A stretch of 64,000 nucleotides of DNA from Halomonas sp. CUBES01 (lineage in GTDB: Bacteria; Pseudomonadota; Gammaproteobacteria; Pseudomonadales; Halomonadaceae): positions 124,001 to 188,000 of the forward strand of contig NZ_JAJLLW010000006.1 of the NCBI RefSeq assembly GCF_020991005.1, given 5' to 3'. The position numbers and the translations under genes are program-made. Below the pieces are notes generated by a model. That model was not told where the DNA came from. It did not search any database and was given only the letters and a program-made list of their open reading frames with translations. Shown here one piece after another: positions 8,396-16,489 of the stretch (its first letter is position 1; each line of letters starts with the position of its first letter).

Positions 8396-8541
8396 GATGC
8401 CCACCCGTTGGCCCACAGCACCATCAGCCACAGCACCAGCAGCGGTACCGCCACCGACAGCAACCGCCGCACCGCCGACAGCGACATCAGCGAAAAATGA
8501 CAAGGCCCTTCCTTGTTATGGCGATGTGAATGCTCACTCAT
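8392..8541 (-). CDS. Small His-rich single-pass membrane protein at the head of the znu operon
   Basis: 49-codon ORF starting MSEHSHRHNKEGPCH, with five His and one Cys among the first 15 residues, followed by a basic hinge (AVRRLL) and one membrane helix (about residues 29-44, VAVPLLVLWLMVLW). GAGGGCGG lies 4 bp before the ATG, and its TGA overlaps the znuC ATG. It sits directly downstream of the Zur box, so it should be made under zinc limitation. The composition suggests metal binding at the membrane face, but the function is inference. Short enough to be missed by ordinary gene callers. Confidence 0.65.
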   Translation of the reverse strand: MSEHSHRHNKEGPCHFSLMSLSAVRRLLSVAVPLLVLWLMVLWANGWAS

Positions 8542-8564
8542 TAAGCCGCCCTCGTGAATAATCA

Positions 8565-8582
8565 AATAGGTTATAACATAAC
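8565..8582 (-). promoter_or_regulatory. Zur box of the znu operon
   Basis: Minus-strand GTTATGTTATAACCTATT matches the gammaproteobacterial Zur operator (G-TATGTTATAACATA-C type palindrome) at about 15 of 18 positions. It lies 24 bp upstream of the microprotein start, where it would overlap the promoter and block it when zinc is plentiful. The zur gene itself is not in the window. Confidence 0.8.
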
Positions 8583-8729
8583 AATTGGCGAAGCCAATAA
8601 ATTTGCCGAGTATTTTACTCGCTCAGCGGCACAGAGCAACGTCAAGAATGCGAGACCAACGCAAATGTGCCGACGCGGTCATCTGGGGAGAAAAGGATGA
8701 GGAGAAGGCTAGCTGTGAAAAGTTAAGGT

Positions 8730-8754
8730 GATCCCTCGTTTACAACGAGGGATC
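8730..8754 (-). terminator. Terminator-like hairpin after the 8784-9086 gene
   Basis: Perfect 11-bp inverted repeat (GATCCCTCGTT / AACGAGGGATC, 3-base loop) 30 bp past the stop of the upstream minus-strand gene. The following bases on that strand are only moderately T-rich, so it may be a weak terminator or an mRNA 3'-stabilising hairpin. Confidence 0.55.
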
Positions 8755-8783
8755 CAGATATACATCGTTGTTTAAACGGCGTC

Positions 8784-9086
8784 TTACTCCTCGGGACTCG
8801 GCTCCATGGCGCGTTTGTCATCGGGTAGGCGGACAATGTCGCCCTTGTGCAGCTTGCCGTGACTGTCGAGGCGTTGGCCCTGGGGGCCGATGATGGCCAC
8901 CACGGGGCCGATGCTGACCCTTTCGTCTTCCTGATAGCTTTGTACGTCTACCCTAACCGAACAGCCCTGGTAGCGGGCTGAGATGATGTCGCCGGTATGC
9001 GGTCTGGCGTCGTGGTTGGGATCCTGGGCGTAATGATGCGCGACGCTGGCGCTACCTGGCATATCCCATTCAATGTGGCGATGCAT
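8784..9086 (-). CDS. Hypothetical small protein
   Basis: 100 residues, soluble and charged, with a His-rich start (MHRHIEWDMPG). The middle (GDIISARYQGCSVRVDVQSYQ, then GPVVAIIGPQG, then KGDIVRLPDDKRAME) looks like a small beta-rich domain. I do not recognise a family. AAGGAG lies 7 bp before the ATG at 9086, which supports this start over the long upstream extension. It is followed by a hairpin and is probably a single gene. Confidence 0.65.
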   Translation of the reverse strand: MHRHIEWDMPGSASVAHHYAQDPNHDARPHTGDIISARYQGCSVRVDVQSYQEDERVSIGPVVAIIGPQGQRLDSHGKLHKGDIVRLPDDKRAMEPSPEE

Positions 9087-9154
9087 GGAAAACTCCTTCT
9101 TCCGTTGGGGTGAGTTGTTAACGACAACGCGAAATATCGTTATATAAGCGTAGC

Positions 9155-9415
9155 TTATTTGTGTGAGTTGTTCTGGGTTGGCGCCTCGACATATTGAAAC
9201 ATGAAGGTCAGCGCGGCCGGCAGGCTGGCCCGCCACACTTTCCAGGTGTGGCCGCCGGGGTACAGGTCGAAGTTGACCGCATTGGGCTGGGGCTTCTCCA
9301 TGGCCTGGCGTAACTGCCGGGCGTGAAACTCGACGTCGAAAACGTCGCGCCGTCCGGCGCTGATGTACAGCGGCACGGGGCACGTAGCTGGCCCGGCTGA
9401 TGGCGCTGAGCCTCT
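9155..9415 (-). pseudogene. Truncated, frameshifted esterase (alpha/beta hydrolase) remnant
   Basis: About 75 residues match the C-terminus of esterase-D/enterochelin-esterase-like hydrolases: PLYISAGRRDVFDVEFHARQL, then FDLYPGGHTWKVWRASLPAALTFMF, with the family's acid and catalytic His regions. The continuation upstream (AISRASYVP) is in another frame, indicating a frameshift near 9380, and the nucleophile-bearing N-terminal two thirds are missing. The gene is therefore non-functional. The flank on the truncated side has no recognisable gene up to 9700. Confidence 0.65.
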
Positions 9416-9700
9416 AGAGAGGGCGTTGTGCCACGAGCGCCTCGTCTGTTGGGAATTGTCGTGCACTGCCCAAGTCGGACAGCGCATGGTGTGGGATGTT
9501 CAGGGCGCGATGCGTCAAGCGTGGTGTAACCACACACAGGCAGGAGGGCTCATGCGGAAAGTGGAAGAGATCTTGGGGCTGGGGGCGTAAGGCTGCATCG
9601 CCGTTTTTATTCACTTGATGGATCAAGTGAATAACGACATGGATAACCTCGTCGCCGATTTCATGCGTATTCCGCTGGAGCCCTTTGTATGCAAGAGGCC
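9416..9700. other. Gene-poor scar region
   Basis: No convincing gene in either strand. It contains a perfect 11-bp inverted repeat ATTCACTTGAT / ATCAAGTGAAT (9609-9632) without a T-tract, and a short plus-strand stretch MRKVEEILGLGA at about 9552 that vaguely recalls the start of IS21-type IstA transposases. Together with the truncated esterase this suggests an old insertion or deletion. Confidence 0.4.
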
Positions 9701-10276
9701 CTAGGCAATATGGCCCGTGGAAAACGGTTTGCCGTCGGCATTCAGGGCGTCAATGCGGGTCGGGCAGGCGTGCAGCCGTTGCAGGAAGTCGTGGATGGTG
9801 GTCCGGTCGAGCTCCGGGTCGAAGCCGCCCAGGCGCTCCAGCCACGTTCGTCGAACCGCAATATAAGGGGGCGACTGCAGCGTGGTGGCCATAAAGCGCT
9901 GCAGCAGGCGCGTGGACAAGGTGGGCTCACTGGAGCCGAGGACAACGGCGTCCATGGCATAGCTATCCAGCATGGGAAACAGCGAGCGCCACAGGGCCGC
10001 CTGCAGGGCGGTGGCGTGCAGGGCAAACACCAGCCACTCGGCCTGGCTGGCACTGGCCGCATGGTTGAGTCGCTCCCCGAGTGCGGTGCCGGGCAGCGTG
10101 GTGCACTGGGCGGAAAAGCGCTGTTCCATGAGCGTTAACCGGGGGTCATGAGCCAGGCTGACGATCCGCAGTGAGAAGTCAGAGCCGTCGTCGGTAGCTC
10201 GCTGGATGGTCTGAAGATGGCGGGGCAGTTGAGCACCCGTGACATAGGTGTCGATGATAAAACAGACCGACTTCAT
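9701..10276 (-). CDS. Glycosyltransferase family 2-like protein (putative)
   Basis: 191 residues with a GT-A-like opening (VCFIIDTYVTGAQLPRHLQTIQRA), a central strand-helix pattern (GERLNHAASASQAEWLVFALHATAL) reminiscent of the 'arn...ga..l..ld' stretch of GT2 enzymes, and RRTWLERLGGFDPEL, which is the usual acceptor-loop motif of that family. No clear DXD metal-binding motif is visible, so it may be degenerate or catalytically different. Transcribed divergently from glnA. Substrate unknown. Confidence 0.6.
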   Translation of the reverse strand: MKSVCFIIDTYVTGAQLPRHLQTIQRATDDGSDFSLRIVSLAHDPRLTLMEQRFSAQCTTLPGTALGERLNHAASASQAEWLVFALHATALQAALWRSLFPMLDSYAMDAVVLGSSEPTLSTRLLQRFMATTLQSPPYIAVRRTWLERLGGFDPELDRTTIHDFLQRLHACPTRIDALNADGKPFSTGHIA

Positions 10277-10407
10277 GGGGTGCCCTCTGGCCGTTTACGC
10301 CTGATTTTGCCTAATTGTAACCGATTGTGTTCAAAAGTTAATATAGTAGCGATTGTCTAGTGCGCAAGCAAATACAGCGGCCATGTTACCGGTGTCACCT
10401 TGCCATA
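10277..10407. other. Intergenic region between the GT-like gene and the glnA control region
   Basis: AT-rich relative to the genes, with no ORF I can support. With the sites listed separately (10408-10601) it forms the roughly 540-bp divergent control region ahead of glnA. Confidence 0.6.
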
Positions 10408-10424
10408 TGCACCTTTTTAGTGCG
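10408..10424 (+). promoter_or_regulatory. NtrC-binding site (enhancer) upstream of glnA
   Basis: TGCACctttttaGTGCG is a 17-bp dyad matching the NtrC operator TGCACCAnnnTGGTGCA at both GCAC/GTGC half-sites with correct spacing. It lies about 180 bp upstream of the sigma-54 promoter, a normal enhancer distance. A weaker site (TGCACGAgaaCAGGTTT, 10513-10529) and a TGGTGCA half-site near 10575 lie between. Confidence 0.7.
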
Positions 10425-10585
10425 CGTGGCGTTATTTTTGATTTATTTTGGTGCGAACACCGCGCCGGAAGAGCTGGATGTCAGGGCTTTAGCCAGGTAT
10501 GCGACATGAAGATGCACGAGAACAGGTTTTTAAGTGCTTAAAAAACAAATACTTGTTTATTTTTAATGCCATATTGGTGCAAAAA

Positions 10586-10601
10586 TGGCACGCAACCTGC
10601 A
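10586..10601 (+). promoter_or_regulatory. Sigma-54 promoter of glnA
   Basis: TGGCACGCAACCTGCA fits the -24/-12 consensus TGGCAC-N5-TTGCA with a single mismatch and the invariant GG-N10-GC spacing. Transcription should start near 10612, giving a leader of about 210 nt before glnA. Confidence 0.85.
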
Positions 10602-10820
10602 TTGCTTGCAGTAGCGGCTAGTCGGTCATAGGCAAAACGCCATGCGGCGTGCTACAACATTAGCCGGTTTCGTTATCGCTAGACGTTCTGTTGAAGGCAA
10701 CAAACAAACGTTGAGTGAATAAGCAAGGCAGGCGTGCCATGATGCACGCGTCATGTCGAACAACATTTATCGGTAGCTTACTGTCGTTAGCTTTAAGCCA
10801 CGCTCATACCGGAGGACACT

Positions 10821-12227
10821 ATGTCAGCCAAGACTCTCGCGCTAATCGAAGAGCATGATGTTAAGTGGGTAGACCTGCGTTTCACCGACACCCGGGGTAA
10901 AGAACAGCACGTGACCGTGCCTGCCCGCGACGTCGATGAAGAGTTTTTCGAAAACGGTCAGATGTTCGATGGTTCGTCCATCAACGGCTGGAAGGGCATC
11001 AACGAATCCGACATGATTCTGCGTCCGGAAGACGGTACTGCCTACCTCGACCCCTTCACCGAAGACGCGACGCTGGTACTCCGCTGCGACATCATCGAGC
11101 CGGCGACCATGCAGGGTTACGACCGTGACCCGCGCTCCATTGCCAAGCGTGCCGAGGCGTACCTGCAGTCCACCGGTCTTGGCGACACCGCCTTTTTCGG
11201 CCCGGAGCCCGAGTTCTTCATCTTTGACGAAGTGCACTGGAAATCCGATATCCAGGGTTCCATGTACAAGATCACCTCTGAAGAAGGTGCCTGGGCCACG
11301 GATAGCCAGGTAGAAGGCGGCAACCTGGGCCACCGCCCGCGCGTCAAGGGCGGCTACTTCCCGGTACCTCCGGTCGACAGCTTCCACGATATTCGCGGTG
11401 CAATGTGTAACACCCTGGAAGCCATTGGTCAGTCGGTGGAAGTGCACCACCACGAAGTGTCCAACGCCGGCCAGAACGAAATTGGCGTGAAGTTCAACAC
11501 GCTGGTGAAGAAAGCCGACGAAGTCCAGGAAATGAAGTACGTGATCCACAACGTGGCGCACGCTTACGGCAAGACCGCGACCTTCATGCCGAAGCCGCTG
11601 GTAGGCGATAACGGCTCGGGCATGCACGTTCACCAGTCGTTCTGGAAAGAAGGCACCAACCAGTTCGCGGGCGACGAGTACGCCGGCCTGTCTGAAATGG
11701 CGCTGTACTACATTGGCGGCGTCATCAAGCACGCCCGCGCGCTGAACGCCTTCACCAATGCGTCGACCAACTCGTACAAGCGCCTGGTACCGGGGTTTGA
11801 AGCGCCAGTCATGCTGGCCTACAGCGCCCGCAACCGTTCCGCGTCTATTCGTATTCCGTACACCGCGAGCCCGAAAGGCAAGCGTGTCGAGCTGCGTTTC
11901 CCTGACCCGACGGCCAACCCGTACCTGTGCTTTGCGGCCATGCTGATGGCGGGTATCGACGGTATCAAGAACAAGATCCACCCTGGCGATGCCATGGACA
12001 AGAATCTGTACGACCTGCCGCCGGAAGAAGGCAAGTCCGTACCCACCGTGGCGCACAGCCTGGATCAGGCGCTGGAAGCACTCGACACTGACCGTGCTTT
12101 CCTGACCGAAGGTGGCGTGTTCACCGATGAAATGATCGACGCCTACATCGAGCTCAAGATGGAAGACGTGGAGCGTATCCGTATGACCACGCACCCCGTC
12201 GAGTTTGATATGTACTACAGCTGCTAA
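10821..12227 (+). CDS. glnA: Glutamine synthetase type I
   Basis: Makes glutamine from glutamate, ammonia and ATP; cytoplasmic dodecamer. 468 residues, the standard GSI-beta length. Visible: [11 protein letters not shown] in the N-terminal domain, [13 protein letters not shown] (the latch region), PEPEFFIFD and [12 protein letters not shown] (metal and nucleotide sites), and NRSASIRIP. The adenylylation site is Tyr397 in NLYDLPPEE, so the enzyme should be controlled by GlnE. A strong GGAGG site precedes the ATG, with a sigma-54 promoter upstream and a terminator just after the stop. The DUF4124 gene, ntrB and ntrC follow. Confidence 0.98.
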   Translation: MSAKTLALIEEHDVKWVDLRFTDTRGKEQHVTVPARDVDEEFFENGQMFDGSSINGWKGINESDMILRPEDGTAYLDPFTEDATLVLRCDIIEPATMQGYDRDPRSIAKRAEAYLQSTGLGDTAFFGPEPEFFIFDEVHWKSDIQGSMYKITSEEGAWATDSQVEGGNLGHRPRVKGGYFPVPPVDSFHDIRGAMCNTLEAIGQSVEVHHHEVSNAGQNEIGVKFNTLVKKADEVQEMKYVIHNVAHAYGKTATFMPKPLVGDNGSGMHVHQSFWKEGTNQFAGDEYAGLSEMALYYIGGVIKHARALNAFTNASTNSYKRLVPGFEAPVMLAYSARNRSASIRIPYTASPKGKRVELRFPDPTANPYLCFAAMLMAGIDGIKNKIHPGDAMDKNLYDLPPEEGKSVPTVAHSLDQALEALDTDRAFLTEGGVFTDEMIDAYIELKMEDVERIRMTTHPVEFDMYYSC

Positions 12228-12255
12228 TCTCACCTCTGTGGTGCTGATAAGCCTA

Positions 12256-12280
12256 AACCCCGCCACGGCGGGGTTTTTTC
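12256..12280 (+). terminator. Rho-independent terminator after glnA
   Basis: AACCCCGCC-A-CGGCGGGGTT hairpin followed by TTTTTC, 29 bp past the stop. It separates glnA from the downstream genes, which explains why ntrBC has its own promoter. Confidence 0.92.
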
Positions 12281-12295
12281 ATTGAAGGAGGGCGC

Positions 12296-12832
12296 ATGGT
12301 GCGCAAGGCATTGAGGCGTTGGAGACAAGCCAGCGCGATAGTCGGCGCTGGCCTGCTGCTGACGGTGGCGGCTGCCGGGGCGGTTGCGTCGTCAACGGTC
12401 TACCGGGTGGTGGATGACAACGGCAACGTCACGTTCTCCGACTCCCCGCGTGACGGCGGCGAAGCCATTGAGCTTGCGCCGCTGCCGGGCTTGCCGAGCC
12501 CAGCGTCGAAGGCGACGGACGCGCGTCCCGCCGCGGCATCGCCGGGGCCGCCTTTCATGCCCTACGACCGCTTTCAGATTGATTCGCCCGGTACGGGCGC
12601 GGAAGTGAGTGCCGCCACGCCGGTGACGCTACGCATCGTACCGCCACTGCGCGATGATCATCGCGTCCAGCTGCGGGTCAATGGAGACGTTAGCCAATCG
12701 GCGCTGCACAGCGATGTGTTCTGGCTGGCGAACCTGCCCGTCGGTCGGCATCAGCTCCAGGCGGACCTGCTGGACGCCCAGGGGCGTCGGCAGCACCGCA
12801 CGCCACCGGTGACCATCGTGGTGGCAGAGTAG
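12296..12832 (+). CDS. DUF4124 domain-containing exported protein
   Basis: 178 residues with a signal peptide (VGAGLLLTVAAAGAVAS) followed by the DUF4124 signature STVYRVVDDNGNVTFSDSPRDGG, then a Pro/Ala-rich linker and a C-terminal Ig/beta-type segment (VTLRIVPPLRDDHRVQLRVNGD, GRHQLQADLLD). GAAGGAGG lies 4-5 bp before the ATG. Genes of this type commonly sit between glnA and ntrB in related gammaproteobacteria. Function unknown. Confidence 0.82.
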   Translation: MVRKALRRWRQASAIVGAGLLLTVAAAGAVASSTVYRVVDDNGNVTFSDSPRDGGEAIELAPLPGLPSPASKATDARPAAASPGPPFMPYDRFQIDSPGTGAEVSAATPVTLRIVPPLRDDHRVQLRVNGDVSQSALHSDVFWLANLPVGRHQLQADLLDAQGRRQHRTPPVTIVVAE

Positions 12833-12838
12833 TGCAGA

Positions 12839-12855
12839 TGCGCCATTATGGTGCA
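12839..12855 (+). promoter_or_regulatory. NtrC-binding site upstream of ntrB
   Basis: TGCGCCATTATGGTGCA matches the NtrC consensus TGCACCAnnnTGGTGCA at all but one defined position. It starts 7 bp after the DUF4124 stop and about 100 bp before the ntrB sigma-54 promoter. Confidence 0.85.
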
Positions 12856-12951
12856 GAGGTGACGCAGTGCGGCCGACGGTTTGCGCCATGACAGCCCGCC
12901 ATGCACCGCCACGCGGCGCAAGTAGCGTGCAAATCAGCGCTGTCGCCCATT

Positions 12952-12967
12952 TGGCGCGCTTTTTGCA
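12952..12967 (+). promoter_or_regulatory. Sigma-54 promoter of ntrBC
   Basis: TGGCGCGCTTTTTGCA matches TGGCACG-N4-TTGCA with one mismatch and exact GG-N10-GC spacing. The start site would be near 12978, about 30 bp before the ntrB ATG. Confidence 0.8.
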
Positions 12968-13008
12968 GTGCCCACTACATCTTTCCAGCGGAAGGTTGAC
13001 CCAAGGTA

Positions 13009-14097
13009 ATGGACGAGGCGACTTTGCAAGACACCACCATGCACCAGCGATTACTGGAACATCTCACCACGGCGGTGCTGCTGTTGGACGGCCGCCTCAA
13101 CGTGTGCTGGATGAACCCGGCGGCGGAAGCGCTGCTGGCGGTGAGCCTGAGCCGGGTAAAGGGAACCAGCCTGGATACCCTGCTGGGCGGCGATGAAAGC
13201 ATTGACGAGGTGCTGGCCAAGGCCCGCGATGCATTCCATCCCTTTACCCAGCGCGAGGCGCGTATCACCCCGCTGAACAGCGACGCTTTGACCGTCGATT
13301 ACACGGTGACACCGCTCTCCGAGTCGGAGCTGCTGCTCGAGGTCGAGCCGCGTGACCGGCTGATGCAGATTTCCCGCGAGGAAGCGCTGACCACCCGCCA
13401 GGAAACCATCAAGGTGCTGGCCCGGGGGCTCGCCCACGAGGTGAAGAACCCGCTGGGCGGTATCCGCGGGGCGGCGCAGCTGCTCGAGCGCGATCTGGAT
13501 AATCCCGCGCTGCGCGAATTTACCCACATCATCGTCGAAGAGGTTGATCGGCTGCGCGACATGGTGGACTCGATGCTGGGGCCCAACTACATCGTCAAGC
13601 ACGAACCGGTCAATATCCACAAGGTGCTCGAACGGGTGCGCTCGCTGCTGATTGCCGAGCATCCCCACGTCGATATTCAGCGTGACTACGACCCCAGCCT
13701 GCCGGATCTGTCCGGCGACGAGGATCAGATGATCCAGGCGGTGCTGAACGTGGCGCGCAACGCGGTGCAGGCCATGAGCGACGCGGAAACCCCGTCGCCG
13801 ACCCTGGTGCTGCGTACCCGCGCGCGTCGCCAGTTTACTCTGGGGGCCGAGCGCCACCGGCTGGTCAGCGAAGTGGCCGTGCTGGACAACGGCCCCGGCA
13901 TTCCGGCGGCGCTGCAAGAAACCCTGTTTTATCCGATGGTCTCGGGCCGTGCCGAAGGCAGCGGTCTTGGCCTGTCGATCGCCCAATCGATCCTGCACCA
14001 GCATCAGGGGCTGATTGAGTGCGACTCACGCCCGGGACACACCGAATTTCGTCTCTTGATCCCACTGGTTATTCATTCCACCGGAGAAGCGTCATGA
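13009..14097 (+). CDS. glnL: Nitrogen regulation sensor kinase/phosphatase NtrB
   Basis: Phosphorylates NtrC when nitrogen is short and, with PII, dephosphorylates it when nitrogen is plentiful. 362 residues, cytoplasmic: N-terminal PAS domain (TTAVLLLDGRLNVCWMNPAAEAL), H-box GLAHEVKNPLGG with His143, N-box VARNAVQAM, G1 VLDNGPGIP and G2 GSGLGLSIA. No membrane segment, as expected for NtrB. The stop overlaps the ntrC start (ATGA). Its own NtrC/sigma-54 control region lies just upstream, which implies positive autoregulation. Confidence 0.95.
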   Translation: MDEATLQDTTMHQRLLEHLTTAVLLLDGRLNVCWMNPAAEALLAVSLSRVKGTSLDTLLGGDESIDEVLAKARDAFHPFTQREARITPLNSDALTVDYTVTPLSESELLLEVEPRDRLMQISREEALTTRQETIKVLARGLAHEVKNPLGGIRGAAQLLERDLDNPALREFTHIIVEEVDRLRDMVDSMLGPNYIVKHEPVNIHKVLERVRSLLIAEHPHVDIQRDYDPSLPDLSGDEDQMIQAVLNVARNAVQAMSDAETPSPTLVLRTRARRQFTLGAERHRLVSEVAVLDNGPGIPAALQETLFYPMVSGRAEGSGLGLSIAQSILHQHQGLIECDSRPGHTEFRLLIPLVIHSTGEAS

Positions 14098-15521
14098 CTG
14101 AGCCTGCCCGTAATGATGTTGCGCGGGTCGTCATCGTTGACGATGACCGTGCGATTCGCTGGGTACTAGAACGCGCGCTGGCGCAACCCGACCTTGAGGT
14201 CGAATGCATCGAGCGGGCCGATACGGCCCTCACGCGTCTGCTTGAAAGCCCGCCGGACGTGCTGGTGACCGATATTCGCATGCCGGGTATCGATGGCCTG
14301 GACCTGATGGCCCGGGTGCGCGAGGCCCACCCCGACCTGCCGGTCATCGTGATGACCGCGCACTCGGACCTGGACAGTGCGGTGGCGTCCTATCAGGGCG
14401 GCGCCTTCGAATACCTGCCCAAGCCGTTCGATGTCGACGAGGCGCTGGCCCTGGTGCGCCGCGCCGTGGCCCACGCCCGCGAGCGCCAGCGGCCGGTCTC
14501 GGTGCCCGAAGGGCTCAACGCCGAAATCATCGGCGAGGCGCCTGCCATGCAGGAGGTCTTCCGGGCCATCGGGCGGCTTTCCCACTCGCACATTACCGTG
14601 CTGATCAACGGCGAGTCGGGCACCGGCAAGGAGCGTGTTGCCGAGGCGTTACACCAGCACAGCCCGCGCGAAGGCAAGCCCTTTATTGCGTTGAACATGG
14701 CGGCGATACCGCGGGATCTGATCGAGTCGGAGCTGTTCGGCCATGAGAAGGGCGCGTTTACCGGGGCGACCTCGCAGCGCCAGGGGCGCTTCGAGCAGGC
14801 CAATGGCGGCACGCTGTTCCTGGATGAAATTGGCGATATGCCAGCTGAAACCCAGACGCGCCTGCTGCGCGTACTGGCCGACGGCGAGTTCTACCGCGTG
14901 GGGGGACACACCCCGACCAAGGTCGACGTGCGCATTATCGCGGCGACGCACCAGAACCTTGAATCATTGGTGGATGATGGGCGCTTCCGGGAAGACCTGT
15001 TTCACCGCCTGAATGTCATCCGCATTCATTTGCCCAAGCTGGCCGAACGCCGTGAGGACATCCCCCGGCTGACGCGGCATTTCCTGGCGGAAGCAGCCAA
15101 GGAACTGTCGACCGACGTCAAGGTGCTGACGCCCGAAGCGGAAGCCCATCTAACCCGGCTGCCGTGGCCGGGTAACGTTCGCCAGCTGGAGAACATCTGC
15201 CGCTGGCTGACGGTCATGGCCTCGGGGCGCGAAGTGCTGGTAGAAGACCTGCCGACCGAGCTGCGCTCGCCCAGCGCATCGGACACCAGCGCCTATGGAG
15301 ACTGGCGCAGCGCGTTTCGCGACTGGGCGGATCATGCGCTCGCGGAAGGCCATACGCATTTGCTGGAAGAAGCCGTGCCGGACTTCGAGCGCATCTTGAT
15401 CGAGACCGCCCTGAAGCATACCGGCGGTCGCAAGGGCGAAGCGGCAGAGCTGCTGGGCTGGGGGCGCAATACCCTGACCCGCAAGCTGAAGACATTGTTA
15501 CCCGCGCTGGCTGATGAGTAG
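14094..15521 (+). CDS. glnG: Nitrogen regulation response regulator NtrC
   Basis: Sigma-54-dependent activator of nitrogen-limitation genes. 475 residues: receiver domain (VIVDDDRAIRW, phosphoacceptor Asp60 in VTDIRMPG, Lys in LPKPF), AAA+ domain with Walker A GESGTGKE, the sigma-54-contacting GAFTGA loop and Walker B GGTLFLDEIGD, then a Fis-type HTH (GGRKGEAAELLGWGRNTLTRKLK). The ATG at 14094 overlaps the ntrB stop and follows a GGAGAA site; the longer open frame lies within ntrB and is rejected. Confidence 0.96.
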   Translation: MTEPARNDVARVVIVDDDRAIRWVLERALAQPDLEVECIERADTALTRLLESPPDVLVTDIRMPGIDGLDLMARVREAHPDLPVIVMTAHSDLDSAVASYQGGAFEYLPKPFDVDEALALVRRAVAHARERQRPVSVPEGLNAEIIGEAPAMQEVFRAIGRLSHSHITVLINGESGTGKERVAEALHQHSPREGKPFIALNMAAIPRDLIESELFGHEKGAFTGATSQRQGRFEQANGGTLFLDEIGDMPAETQTRLLRVLADGEFYRVGGHTPTKVDVRIIAATHQNLESLVDDGRFREDLFHRLNVIRIHLPKLAERREDIPRLTRHFLAEAAKELSTDVKVLTPEAEAHLTRLPWPGNVRQLENICRWLTVMASGREVLVEDLPTELRSPSASDTSAYGDWRSAFRDWADHALAEGHTHLLEEAVPDFERILIETALKHTGGRKGEAAELLGWGRNTLTRKLKTLLPALADE

Positions 15522-15545
15522 CCAGGCGGTATAACGACGGCGGGA

Positions 15546-15722
15546 TTATTTGCCGTCTTTCTTCAGCTGTTCGATTTCGGCCAGCAGCGCATCGGCTTCT
15601 TCGGTCAGCGTGGCGTTAGCCCGCATGTCACCGTTGCGCGACGCTTCCATGGCGGCTTGCAGCTTGCGCTCGTAGTCTTGCTGTAGCTTTTTTTTGGGGT
15701 CGCGCTTAAAGAGACCAAACAT
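15546..15722 (-). CDS. DUF6435 family small protein
   Basis: 58-residue, highly charged helical protein starting MFGLFKRDPKKKLQQDYERKL and ending EEADALLAEIEQLKKDGK, the usual look of DUF6435 proteins (likely coiled coil). AAGGAG lies 6 bp before the ATG. It converges on ntrC. Function unknown. Confidence 0.75.
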   Translation of the reverse strand: MFGLFKRDPKKKLQQDYERKLQAAMEASRNGDMRANATLTEEADALLAEIEQLKKDGK

Positions 15723-15801
15723 GGACGCTCTCCTTCTGTGTGTACATTGTTTGTACACCCTTGAGGCGAGTTTGTCGACTGTTGCGTGCCAGGCGCTGCC
15801 C

Positions 15802-16350
15802 CTAGCGACGCGAGCAGGGGATGGAACTGGCATGCAGCAGGGCGCTGCAGCGGGTCAGAAAGGTGTCGAAGTCGCTGAGTAGGGTATCGAGGCTTTCGTG
15901 GAGGCGATGGTCGTCGTCGACCATGCGCAGCGACAGGCGTTGGCGCTGCGCGCGCTCGATCACCGGGCCGGGGGGAATGACATCGTCCTGCCAGCCATGG
16001 ATGATATGCGTGCAGCGCGCCTGAATGGTGGGCGAGGTCTCGGGGTAGTGCGCCAGGCCCAGTGCGGGGGCTAATAAAAAGCAGCCCAGAACCGGCTGCT
16101 GAGCACTGACTGCGGCGCTCAGCCAGCCACCCAGGCTGGAACCGGCAAGCACGCAGCGTTCAGGGTCATCACCCCGGGCCTTAAGCGTCGCCAGCAGGTG
16201 CTGAAGGCGCTGTTGCGGCTCGGGCTGATCACGGTAATCCATTACCACGGCCTCGCAGTCATCGAGCTTGTCGGCAATCCCTTTGAGGGCCTGCATTTTC
16301 AGCGCGCCAGGGCCGCTTTCCAGCCCGTGTGACAGGTAAACCGTTAGCAT
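15802..16350 (-). CDS. Alpha/beta hydrolase of the YqiA/YcfP-like esterase group
   Basis: 182-residue small hydrolase: N-terminal strand and oxyanion region TVYLSHGLESGPGALKMQAL, nucleophile elbow AGSSLGGW (Ser of G-S-S-L-G), acid region HGWQDDVIPP and catalytic His in DDDHRLHESL. These fit the short YqiA/YcfP-like esterases, thought to cleave small acyl or acyl-CoA esters. The ATG at 16350 begins the homologous region. Physiological substrate not deducible. Confidence 0.72.
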   Translation of the reverse strand: MLTVYLSHGLESGPGALKMQALKGIADKLDDCEAVVMDYRDQPEPQQRLQHLLATLKARGDDPERCVLAGSSLGGWLSAAVSAQQPVLGCFLLAPALGLAHYPETSPTIQARCTHIIHGWQDDVIPPGPVIERAQRQRLSLRMVDDDHRLHESLDTLLSDFDTFLTRCSALLHASSIPCSRR

Positions 16351-16357
16351 GATCGTG

Positions 16358-16489
16358 TTAACTCGCAGATTGCTGGATGGCTTCTCCGCCCCGCTCGATA
16401 TCTTCACCCGCCCCGCGGATGGTATTGCAACCGCTCACGAGGAGCAGGACGGTAAGGCACAGAATGCCAAGGGCTGTTACGCGTGTCAT
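16358..16489 (-). CDS. Entericidin A/B family lipoprotein
   Basis: 43-residue membrane lipoprotein: hydrophobic signal, lipobox LVSGC, then the entericidin pattern NTIRGAGEDIERGGEAIQQSA. Entericidins are small envelope lipoproteins linked to stress and stationary phase in enterics. GGAGG lies 4-6 bp before the ATG at 16489. The 7-bp gap to the downstream hydrolase suggests one transcript. Confidence 0.88.
   Translation of the reverse strand: MTRVTALGILCLTVLLLVSGCNTIRGAGEDIERGGEAIQQSAS

Noticed and set aside
8396..8503. Longer ZnuC start at 8503
   Set aside because: The extension reads through the small His-rich ORF in another frame and gives a low-complexity Gly/Ala/Val peptide; the ATGA overlap at 8392-8395 fits better.
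9552..9590. Possible IS21-type IstA start (MRKVEEILGLGA)
   Set aside because: Only about 12 residues with a stop after them; no further transposase sequence.
9618..9704. 28-codon plus-strand ORF starting in the 9609-9632 inverted repeat
   Set aside because: No ribosome-binding site, no recognisable similarity, and it overlaps the end of the opposite gene.
10435..10475. GGTGCGAACACC inverted repeat upstream of glnA as another NtrC site
   Set aside because: The half-sites are in the reverse arrangement (GGTG...CACC) and do not match the NtrC operator.
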